A stretch of DNA of 5,503 nucleotides from contig JAPPHW010000380.1 of the NCBI GenBank assembly GCA_028820945.1, positions 1 to 5,503 on the forward strand. Direction: 5' to 3'. The notes under the pieces were generated by a model. The model did no database searches. It saw only the letters and a program-made list of their open reading frames with translations, and had not been told where the DNA came from. Source of the stretch: Defluviicoccus sp. GTDB lineage: Bacteria; Pseudomonadota; Alphaproteobacteria; MPNO01. Below, one piece after another: positions 1 to 5,503 of this stretch; the stretch's first letter is position 1, and the number at the start of each line of letters is the position of its first letter. Made by a program: the position numbers and the translations under genes.

Positions 1-80
1 GGGGGCGGCGGGCGCTCACCCGCTACCGCTGGGTGGGGGGCTTGGGCGAGGCGGGGGCCCACCTCTAATGCGGGCTCCCC
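1..80 (+). other. Degraded or error-rich upstream part of the pseudouridine synthase reading frame
   Basis: In the same frame as the fragment downstream, positions 12-32 read ALTRYRW. This fits the ALTRYRV segment usual in RluA-type enzymes, so this is the same gene. The spacing from there to the TGRTHQ motif equals what I expect for the family, so no net frameshift is needed. However, residues normally conserved are altered: a TAA at 66-68 stands where a glutamate is usual before the conserved Cys-x-Leu, and runs of G replace other codons (36-40, 54-57). The pattern looks like substitution errors at a low-quality contig end, but true gene decay cannot be excluded. Confidence 0.55.
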
Positions 81-350
81 ACGGGTCGCACCCACCAGAT
101 CCGGGTGCACCTGGCGAGCCGGGGCATGCCGGTGATCGGCGATTCGGCCTATGGCGGCGGGCTGACGGCGGCAAGGCGGCGCGCGCTGGGCACGGAAGGC
201 GAGGCCGCGGTGGCCGCTCTCGGGCGGCACGCGCTGCACGCGCACCGGCTCGGCTTCCGCCACCCGGCGAGCGGCGACGAGCTCGTCTTCGAATCGGATT
301 TGCCGAACGAACTCAAGCTATTGGAAAACGGTCTGAAGGAGAACTGGTAA
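69..350 (+). CDS. RluA/RluD-family 23S rRNA pseudouridine synthase, C-terminal fragment
   Basis: This is the C-terminal end of a pseudouridine synthase that converts uridines in large-subunit rRNA to pseudouridine. The readable part starts just after an in-frame TAA (66-68) and ends at TAA 348-350. It shows the family motif TGRTHQIRVHLA (81-116), followed by the GMPVIGDSAYGG segment that packs next to the active site, and then HALHAHRLGFRHP (from about 229), the usual end of the RluA fold. The catalytic-aspartate motif (HRLD) would lie upstream, outside the window. A gene caller might start at GTG 105, but that codon lies inside the conserved motif and cannot be a real start. The gene is 78 bases upstream of rpoH on the same strand, an order I recall from other alphaproteobacteria. 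RluA, RluC and RluD cannot be told apart from this fragment; RluD-like is most likely. The family call is firm, but whether the gene is intact is uncertain. Confidence 0.85.
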   Translation, partial: CGLPTGRTHQIRVHLASRGMPVIGDSAYGGGLTAARRRALGTEGEAAVAALGRHALHAHRLGFRHPASGDELVFESDLPNELKLLENGLKENW

Positions 351-412
351 ATTGCCCCGGAGATCCCTATCTATCGGTCGGGCGGCGGGTCGGCCATGAC
401 CGGCCGCAAGCA

Positions 413-420
413 GGGGGAGA
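413..420 (+). promoter_or_regulatory. Ribosome binding site of rpoH
   Basis: The purine-rich stretch GGGGGAGA contains a GGAG core (416-419) nine bases before ATG 429. This is the best Shine-Dalgarno match near the 5' end of rpoH. It decides for ATG 429 over the in-frame ATG at 396, which has no such sequence at a suitable distance. Confidence 0.65.
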
Positions 421-428
421 CCGAGCCC

Positions 429-1340
429 ATGACAGCGCGCGCAGCCTCCGTACCCGCGATCCCACAACTCGATCCGGAGAGCAATCTGGCGCGCTACCTC
501 CAGGAGATCCGCAAGTTCCCCCTCCTGGAGCCGGAAGAGGAGTTCATGCTGGCCAAGCGGTGGCGCGAGCACGAGGACGCGGAGGCCGCGCACCGGCTGG
601 TGACCAGCCACCTGCGGCTGGTGGCCAAGATCGCGTCGGGCTATCGCGGCTACGGGCTGCCGATGGGCGAGCTGATCTCGGAAGGCAATGTCGGCATGAT
701 GCAGGCGGTCAAGCGGTTCGACCCCGACCGCGGCTTCCGACTCGCGACCTACGCGATGTGGTGGATCCGCGCCTCGATCCAGGAGTACGTCCTGCATTCA
801 TGGTCGCTGGTGAAGATCGGCACCACCGCCGCCCAGAAGAAGCTGTTCTTCAACCTGCGCCGCATCAAGGGCGAGATCAAGGCGATCGAGGAAGGCGATT
901 TGCACCCCGAGAACGTCGCCGAGATCGCCACCCGGCTCAACGTCTCCGAGGACGAGGTGATGCAGATGAACCGCCGCCTCGCCGCGCCCGACAACTCGCT
1001 CAACGCGCCGGTCCGCGCCGACGGCGAGGGCGAGTGGATGGACTGGCTGGTCGACGAGAGCGAATCCCAGGAGACCCGGCTCGCCGAGGCCGAGGAGCTG
1101 GACAAGCGCCGGACGCTGCTCCGGCAGGCGATGGAGCATTTGAACCCGCGCGAGAAGCGCATCCTCACCATGCGGCGGCTCGCGGAGACGCCGCTGACGC
1201 TGGAGGAGCTGAGCCAGGAGTTCGGGGTCTCGCGCGAACGGGTGCGCCAGATCGAGGTCCGCGCCTTCGAGAAGATCCAGAAAGCGATGCGCCTCGCCGC
1301 TGCCGCCGACGAGGAACGCGCAATGGCGGAGGTCCGGTAG
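429..1340 (+). CDS. rpoH: RNA polymerase heat-shock sigma factor RpoH (sigma-32)
   Basis: RpoH directs RNA polymerase to promoters of chaperone and protease genes after heat or protein-folding stress. From ATG 429 the protein is 303 residues, the usual alphaproteobacterial length (about 300). Region 2 runs from about residue 56 to 130: the core-binding part (LVTSHLRLVAKIASGYRGYG) and the -10-reading region 2.4 (YAMWWIRASIQEYVLHSWSL). The RpoH box QKKLFFNLRR at 136-145 is the diagnostic mark that separates RpoH from RpoD and other group 2/3 sigmas. Region 4.2 is the helix-turn-helix at about 256-287 (LTLEELSQEFGVSRERVRQI), which reads the -35 element. An upstream in-frame ATG at 396 would add 11 residues but lacks a good ribosome site. 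The gene follows the pseudouridine synthase by 78 bases; no convincing promoter is seen in that gap, so it may share a transcript or use a promoter inside the upstream gene. Family call is certain. Confidence 0.97.
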   Translation: MTARAASVPAIPQLDPESNLARYLQEIRKFPLLEPEEEFMLAKRWREHEDAEAAHRLVTSHLRLVAKIASGYRGYGLPMGELISEGNVGMMQAVKRFDPDRGFRLATYAMWWIRASIQEYVLHSWSLVKIGTTAAQKKLFFNLRRIKGEIKAIEEGDLHPENVAEIATRLNVSEDEVMQMNRRLAAPDNSLNAPVRADGEGEWMDWLVDESESQETRLAEAEELDKRRTLLRQAMEHLNPREKRILTMRRLAETPLTLEELSQEFGVSRERVRQIEVRAFEKIQKAMRLAAAADEERAMAEVR

Positions 1341-1355
1341 ACCGGCCTTTCCGGC

Positions 1356-1463
1356 GCTCCCCACCCGTCATTTCGACCGAGCGCAGCGAACGGAGAAATC
1401 TGTCGCGCACGGAGGCGCGGTTCCGTGCGCGGCGGCGCTCCGGTAGAAATGACGGTGGGGAGC
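1356..1463. repeat. 108-base imperfect palindrome (REP/MITE-like intergenic element)
   Basis: The arms 1356-1384 and 1435-1463 are near-perfect inverted repeats. Outer part: GCTCCCCAC + CGTCATTTC on the left matches the complement of the right arm with one extra C at about 1364-1366. Then ACCG and AGCGC also pair, separated by one mismatch and one single-base bulge, giving about 27 pairs. Inside lies a perfect 10-base stem (1404-1413 with 1422-1431, CGCGCACGGA) around an 8-base loop. The core CGTCATTTCGACCGAGCGCAG (about 1366-1386) followed by GAACGGAGAAATCT resembles a dispersed repeat that I recall from many bacterial genomes, including sphingomonads, where it is often mistranslated as VISTERSERRNLS. 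No terminal transposase or clear target duplication is visible. That it is multicopy here is inference; only one copy is in the window. Confidence 0.75.
1404..1431. terminator. Possible bidirectional terminator hairpin between rpoH and purA
   Basis: A perfect 10-base GC-rich stem (1404-1413 / 1422-1431) with loop 1414-1421 lies between two convergent genes, 63 bases after the rpoH stop and 34 bases beyond the purA stop. There is no true T-run on either side; the minus-strand exit has only a short TTT. The larger palindrome around it could fold in either transcript as well. Function as a terminator is inferred from position and structure, not from a canonical U-tract. Confidence 0.4.
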
Positions 1464-1464
1464 T

Positions 1465-2754
1465 TTACACCGCGAACGGGTCGCGGACCATCACGGTGTC
1501 CTCGCGCTCCGGGCTGGTGGAAAGGAGGGCAACCGGGGCCTCGATCAGCTCCTCGATGCGGCGGATGTACTTGACCGCCTCGGCCGGCAGCCCGGCCCAG
1601 CTGCGCGCGCCCCGCGTGCTCTCCGACCAGCCGGGAACCGTCTCGTAGACCGGGCGCACCGCTGCCTGGCCGCGCGCCGAGGCGGGGAAGCGGTCGGTCC
1701 GCCCCTCGGCCGTCTCGTAGCCGGTGCAGACCTTGAGCTCCTCCATCCCGTCGAGCACGTCGAGCTTGGTCAGCGCGATTCCGTCGATGCCCCCGAGCCT
1801 GATCGCCTGGCGCACCATCACCGCGTCGAACCAGCCGCAGCGCCGCTTGCGCCCGGTCACTGTGCCGAACTCGTGCCCGCGTTCGCCGAGGCGCTGCCCG
1901 ATCTCGTTGTCCTGCTCGGTCGGGAACGGCCCGCTGCCGACCCGCGTGGTGTAGGCCTTGGTGATGCCGAGCACGTAGTCGATCGAGCGCGGGCCGAGGC
2001 CGCTGCCCGCCGCCGCCTGCCCGGCCAGCGTGTTGGACGAGGTGACGTAGGGATAGGTGCCGTGGTCCACGTCGAGCATCGCGCCCTGCGCGCCCTCGAA
2101 CAGGATCCGCCTGCCGCTCCGCCGCGCGCCGTCGAGCAGGTGCCAGACCGGGGCGGCGAACGGCAGGATCCGGGGCGCGACCTCGTGCAGCTTCCCGATC
2201 AGCTCGTCGCGGTCGAAGGTCTCGGCGCCGAGCCCGCGCAGGAGCGCGTTGTGGTGGTCGAGCAAATGGTCGACGCGGGGCGCGAGCCCGTCCGGATCGG
2301 CGAGGTCGCAGAGCCTGATCGCGCGGCGCCCGACCTTGTCCTCGTAGGCCGGGCCGATGCCGCGGCCCGTGGTGCCGATACGCGCCGCCCCCCGCGCCGC
2401 CTCGCGGGCATGGTCGAGCAGCGGATGGAGCGGCAGGATCAGGCAGGCGTTCTCGGCGACGCGGAAGGTCTCGGGCGTCACGTCGACGCCGGCGCGGCGG
2501 ACCTCGTCGATCTCGTCGAGCAGCGCCCAGGGATCGACCACCACGCCGCTCCCGATCAGCGACAGCTTGCCGCGCACCACGCCGGAGGGGAGCAGGCTGA
2601 GCTTGTAGGTCCTGCCGTCGACGACCAGCGTGTGACCGGCATTGTGCCCGCCCTGGAAACGCACCACGACGTCGGCTCGCTCCGACAGCCAGTCGACGAT
2701 CTTGCCCTTCCCCTCGTCGCCCCACTGGGAGCCGACGACCGCGACGTTCGCCAT
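1465..2754 (-). CDS. purA: Adenylosuccinate synthetase PurA
   Basis: PurA is the cytoplasmic enzyme that joins IMP and aspartate with GTP hydrolysis to make adenylosuccinate, the first committed step from IMP to AMP. The protein is 429 residues, full length for the family. The N-terminal GTP/IMP loop [11 protein letters not shown] (8-18) carries the catalytic Asp13, and GGHNAGHT (35-42) carries the catalytic His41. Further family blocks are [11 protein letters not shown] (130-140), [18 protein letters not shown] (219-236), the substrate loop [12 protein letters not shown] (299-310), the GTP-base motif TKLDVLDG (329-336) and STSPERE near the end (412-418). Nothing essential appears to be missing. 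The ATG at 2754-2752 begins the conserved start [15 protein letters not shown]. It is the last gene of serA-hisZ-purA, 12 bases after hisZ; the only candidate ribosome site (GGATAGGCGGG) overlaps the hisZ stop, which suggests coupled translation. Downstream it meets the palindromic element and convergent rpoH. Confidence 0.98.
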   Translation of the reverse strand: MANVAVVGSQWGDEGKGKIVDWLSERADVVVRFQGGHNAGHTLVVDGRTYKLSLLPSGVVRGKLSLIGSGVVVDPWALLDEIDEVRRAGVDVTPETFRVAENACLILPLHPLLDHAREAARGAARIGTTGRGIGPAYEDKVGRRAIRLCDLADPDGLAPRVDHLLDHHNALLRGLGAETFDRDELIGKLHEVAPRILPFAAPVWHLLDGARRSGRRILFEGAQGAMLDVDHGTYPYVTSSNTLAGQAAAGSGLGPRSIDYVLGITKAYTTRVGSGPFPTEQDNEIGQRLGERGHEFGTVTGRKRRCGWFDAVMVRQAIRLGGIDGIALTKLDVLDGMEELKVCTGYETAEGRTDRFPASARGQAAVRPVYETVPGWSESTRGARSWAGLPAEAVKYIRRIEELIEAPVALLSTSPEREDTVMVRDPFAV

Positions 2755-2766
2755 GATCCGACCCGC

Positions 2767-3924
2767 CTATCCGACCTTCACGACCTTGCCGGCGTCGCAG
2801 CGGTGGGTGCAGCCGAGTCGCCTCGCCTCGTCCGCCGGGGAATCCGCCGGCCCGAGCCCGGCCACTGTGATCCAGCCTTCCGCCCTGAGCGCGCGCCCGG
2901 TCTCGGGCGCGGTGCCGGCCGGCAGGAACACGCGGCGCAGCTGCCCGGGCGCCGGCAGCGACCGCAGGACGGTGTCGACATAGAGCGTGATGCCGGTCGC
3001 CAGCTCGCCTCCCGCGCCGTTGCCGTTCGCCCCGGTGACGTAGCGGCCGCCGCTCGCGAGCTCGCCGCGGACGCCCGCGGGAAAGATCGTGAAGCAGGTG
3101 CCGGTGTGGTACTCGAAGCCGCGGTTCTCAAGCGGATCGGCGGTGAGCCTGAGATCCGGCGCGCGGGCGCGGATTTCGGCGATCGCCTCGCCGAGCTGAC
3201 GGCGCGCCTGGGCCGGGTCGGGCGGCAGGTCGAGCGCGGCGAGCGCGTCGAAGCAGCTCTCAGCCGGCCCCGCCGCGGCGAGCAGCGCGTTGAGCGCCTC
3301 CGCGAGGTCGCCGCCGATCGCCGCGAGCGATGCGGCGTCCTTGTGGTCGATCGCCTCGCGCAGCCCCGGATCGTCGGCGAGCGGGCGGCCGTGGGCGGCG
3401 CAGAGAGCGGGCGCGAGCGGCGGCATCGTGAGATCGACGGTGATGTCGGCGACGCCGGCCGCGGTCAGCGCTTCGGCGGCGAGCACCACGATCTCGGCGT
3501 CCGCGCGCGGGGAATCGGAGCCGATCAACTCCATCCCCACCTGGGTGAACTGGCGTTCGGGGCGGAGGTGGGTGCCGTTGATGCGGAGCACGTCCCCGGA
3601 ATAGCAGAGGCGGAGCGGTCGCGGCGCATCGCGCAGCCGGCTCGCCGCGATGCGCGCGATCTGCGGCGTGATGTCCGCGCGCACCCCCATCATGCGCTGC
3701 GACGCCGGGTCCATCAGCCGGAAGGTCTCCGAGGCGGTCGCCGCGCCGGCACCGCTCAGCAGCCCCTCCTCGAACTCGACGAGGGGCGCCTTGACGCGCT
3801 CGTAGCCGTTGAGCTCGAACAGGCCGATCAGCCGCTCGACCGCCTCCGCCTCTTGCGCGGCCGCCGGCGGCAGCACGTCGCGAAGGCCGGACGGCAGGAG
3901 CGCCGGGCGGTCGTGGTCGTTCAT
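2767..3924 (-). CDS. hisZ: ATP phosphoribosyltransferase regulatory subunit HisZ
   Basis: HisZ is a histidyl-tRNA-synthetase-like protein without tRNA charging; it assembles with the short form of HisG to make the active, histidine-controlled ATP phosphoribosyltransferase, the first step of histidine synthesis. The protein has 385 residues. It begins with the class II synthetase-like entry LPSGLRDVLPPAAAQEAEA (10-28). It then shows the motif-2-like ETFRLMDPASQRMMGVRADITPQIAR (66-91) and RQFTQVGMELIGS (124-136), followed by GFEYHTGTCFTIF (269-281) and SGGRY (291-295). It lacks the C-terminal anticodon-binding domain that full HisS (about 410-450 residues) carries. The long ARAPDLRLTADPLENRGFEYHTG region and the HisZ-style tail GITLYVDTVLRSLP (311-324) favour HisZ over HisS. 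The start ATG is 13 bases after the serA stop; AAGG nine bases before ATG is the likely ribosome site, while GGGGGA directly abuts the start codon. A HisZ implies a short HisG elsewhere in the genome; it is not in this window. Confidence 0.92.
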   Translation of the reverse strand: MNDHDRPALLPSGLRDVLPPAAAQEAEAVERLIGLFELNGYERVKAPLVEFEEGLLSGAGAATASETFRLMDPASQRMMGVRADITPQIARIAASRLRDAPRPLRLCYSGDVLRINGTHLRPERQFTQVGMELIGSDSPRADAEIVVLAAEALTAAGVADITVDLTMPPLAPALCAAHGRPLADDPGLREAIDHKDAASLAAIGGDLAEALNALLAAAGPAESCFDALAALDLPPDPAQARRQLGEAIAEIRARAPDLRLTADPLENRGFEYHTGTCFTIFPAGVRGELASGGRYVTGANGNGAGGELATGITLYVDTVLRSLPAPGQLRRVFLPAGTAPETGRALRAEGWITVAGLGPADSPADEARRLGCTHRCDAGKVVKVG

Positions 3925-3937
3925 TCCCCCGCGCCTT

Positions 3938-5503
3938 CTAGAAGGTGAGCGCCCGCGCCCGCACCACGCCGGGGAGCGCCCGGACGCAGTCGAGAACCCC
4001 CGGCGGTATCGCCCCGTCGACGGAGATCAGGCTGACCGCGTTCTCACGCGGTCCCGACCGGCCGAGGTGGAACGTGGCGACGTTGACCCCGGCATCGCCG
4101 AGGCACGAGCCGAGGCGGCCGATGAAGCCGGGTTCGTCCCGGTTCACCATGTAGAGCATGTTCTCGCCGAGCGAGGCTTCGAGCGGAATGCCGTCGAGCT
4201 CGACGATGCGCGGCATCCGGTTGGAGAACAGCGTGCCGGCCGTGGTCCGCGTCGCCCGCTCGGTGGTCACCGTGAGGCGGATCAGGGACGGGTAGTCGCT
4301 GCGCCGCGCGTGCTTGGTCTCGGTCACCTGGATGCCGCGCTCGCGCGCCACGATCGGGGCGTTGACGATGTTGATCGAATCGACGATGGGCGCGAGCAGC
4401 CCTTCGAGCAGCGCCGCGGTCATGGCACCGTGGTTGAGGTCGGCCGCCTCGCCCTCGTATTCCACGACAACCGAGCGGAACCCGGTCTCCGCGACCTGGC
4501 CCGCCAGGCTGCCGATCTGCCGGGCGAGGTCCATGAAGGGCGCGAGGCTGGCGGATTCCTCGCTCGAGAGCGAAGGCATGTTGATCGCGTGCAGCACAGC
4601 GCCGTCGAGTAGGTAGTCGGAAATCTGCTCGGCGATCTGAATCGCCACGTTTTCCTGGGCTTCGGTCGTCGACGCGCCGAGATGCGGCGTCGCGATCACC
4701 CCGTCCATTCCGAACAGCGGATACTCGCGCGGCGGTTCGTCCGGGTAGACGTCGACCGCCACGCCCGCGACATGGCCGGACGACAGCGCCTCGGCGAGCG
4801 CGTCGGCATCCACGAGCTCGCCGCGGGCGCAGTTGACGATACGCACCCCTGGCCTGGTCTTGGCGATCGCCGCCGCATCGACGATGCCGCGCGTGCGGTC
4901 GGTCAGCGGCGTGTGCAGGCTGATCACGTCGGCGCCGGCGAGGAGCTCGTCGAGCTCCACCTTGGCGATCCTCAGCCGCTCGGCGCGCTCGGCGGGAAGA
5001 TAGGGGTCGTAGACCAGCACCTTCATCTTCAGGCCGAGCGCCCGTTCGGCGACCGCGGAGCCGACATTGCCGCAACCGACGATGCCGAGCGTCTTTCCGG
5101 TGAGCTCGGTGCCGACGAATTTCGACCGGTTCCAGGCGCCGCCCTGGGTTTCCCTGTCGGCTGAGGGAATCTTGCGCGCGAGCGCGAACATCAGGGCGAT
5201 GGCGTGCTCGGCGGTCGTCACGGCGTTGCCGTAGGGCGTGTTCATCACCACGACGCCGCGCGCGCTGGCCGCGTCCACGTCGATATTGTCGACGCCGATG
5301 CCGGCGCGGCCGATCACCTTGAGCCGGTCCCCCGCCTCGATCACCGAGGAGGTGACCTTGGTCGCCGAGCGGACCGCGAGCCCGTCATAGTCGCCGATGC
5401 GCTCCATCAGCGCTTCAGGTGCGAGCCCGGGATCGAAATCGACGTCGATGCCCCGGTTGCCGAAAACGCCGACCGCCTGTTCGCTGAGCCGGTCCGAGAT
5501 GAG
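3938..5503 (-). CDS. serA: D-3-phosphoglycerate dehydrogenase SerA (5'-truncated by the window edge)
   Basis: SerA oxidises 3-phosphoglycerate to 3-phosphohydroxypyruvate with NAD, the first step of serine synthesis. The frame stays open to the last base (LISDRLSEQAVGVF...), so 521 residues are visible and only about the first 3-6 are missing. ATG 5407 lies within the conserved N-terminal domain and is not the true start. Counting from the first visible residue: the NAD-binding Rossmann motif LGIVGCGNVGS is near 139-149; the catalytic Arg is in NCARGELVD (about 227), Glu in VYPDEPP (about 256) and His in TPHLGAST (about 274). An intervening (ASB-like) domain spans about 316-448, and a C-terminal ACT domain (YMVNRDEPGFIGRLGSCLG onward, about 451-521) probably binds serine for feedback control. 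This is the long, three-domain type of SerA found in alphaproteobacteria and mycobacteria. It is the first visible gene of the operon, 13 bases before hisZ. Confidence 0.97.
   Translation of the reverse strand, partial: LISDRLSEQAVGVFGNRGIDVDFDPGLAPEALMERIGDYDGLAVRSATKVTSSVIEAGDRLKVIGRAGIGVDNIDVDAASARGVVVMNTPYGNAVTTAEHAIALMFALARKIPSADRETQGGAWNRSKFVGTELTGKTLGIVGCGNVGSAVAERALGLKMKVLVYDPYLPAERAERLRIAKVELDELLAGADVISLHTPLTDRTRGIVDAAAIAKTRPGVRIVNCARGELVDADALAEALSSGHVAGVAVDVYPDEPPREYPLFGMDGVIATPHLGASTTEAQENVAIQIAEQISDYLLDGAVLHAINMPSLSSEESASLAPFMDLARQIGSLAGQVAETGFRSVVVEYEGEAADLNHGAMTAALLEGLLAPIVDSINIVNAPIVARERGIQVTETKHARRSDYPSLIRLTVTTERATRTTAGTLFSNRMPRIVELDGIPLEASLGENMLYMVNRDEPGFIGRLGSCLGDAGVNVATFHLGRSGPRENAVSLISVDGAIPPGVLDCVRALPGVVRARALTF

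Noticed and set aside
321..380. Possible rpoH promoter (TTGGAA at 321, TTGCCC at 352, TATCTA at 368).
   Set aside because: No pair of -35 and -10 hexamers has acceptable spacing, and no sigma-32 (CTTGAA...CCCCAT) or EcfG-type (GGAAC...GTT) pair is seen.
1342..1354. Small hairpin CCGG-CCTTT-CCGG just after rpoH.
   Set aside because: A stem of only four pairs is expected by chance in DNA this GC-rich; the palindrome next to it is far stronger.
68..1648. Plus-strand open frame of 526 codons spanning the pseudouridine synthase, rpoH, the palindrome and the purA end.
   Set aside because: It runs out of frame through two well-supported genes and translates the palindrome; low-complexity Arg/Ala/Gly composition.
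749..2725. Minus-strand open frame of 658 codons across purA, the palindrome and rpoH.
   Set aside because: Out of frame with PurA and antisense to rpoH; its middle is only a translation of the palindromic element (VISTG...RNDG).
2767..3924. Histidyl-tRNA synthetase (HisS) as the identity of this gene.
   Set aside because: It is too short for HisS, lacks the C-terminal anticodon-binding domain, and its late segments match HisZ style.
1873..3948. Long plus-strand open frame of 691 codons opposite purA and hisZ.
   Set aside because: It is antisense to two clearly recognised genes, is rich in Arg, Ala, Gly and Asp with no family motif, and follows from the GC-biased third codon positions of the real genes.
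4044..5075. Minus-strand 343-codon open frame inside serA.
   Set aside because: It is a +1/-1 shadow of serA with Arg-rich composition; serA itself has all catalytic residues in the other frame.

Overview
The window is a stretch of ordinary, very GC-rich bacterial chromosome with dense housekeeping genes. Gene content, gene order and protein style point to an alphaproteobacterium, most likely of the order Sphingomonadales: a RluA/RluD-type pseudouridine synthase followed by rpoH, facing a serA-hisZ-purA cluster, with HisZ present. The lineage call rests on remembered synteny and protein style, not on a search.

Layout. Positions 1-350 (+) hold the 3' end of a 23S rRNA pseudouridine synthase gene; its first ~80 bases look corrupted (in-frame TAA at 66-68, unusual substitutions in conserved positions). 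Positions 429-1340 (+) hold rpoH, the heat-shock sigma factor. Positions 1356-1463 hold a long imperfect palindrome with a perfect inner hairpin, filling almost the whole gap between rpoH and the converging operon. On the minus strand, reading from right to left, are serA (5503 to 3938; the first few codons lie outside the window), hisZ (3924 to 2767) and purA (2754 to 1465). Gaps in this operon are only 12-13 bases.

How the genes fit together. SerA starts serine synthesis, which feeds glycine and one-carbon units into purine synthesis. HisZ is the regulatory subunit of the ATP phosphoribosyltransferase that spends ATP and PRPP on histidine and returns AICAR to the purine pathway. PurA commits IMP to AMP. 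The operon therefore joins three connected points of amino-acid and purine supply. The plus-strand pair is unrelated: ribosomal RNA modification and heat-shock transcription.

No phage, transposase, CRISPR, tRNA, rRNA or defence genes are seen. I found no undescribed system. The points worth a second look are the palindromic element and the damaged left edge.
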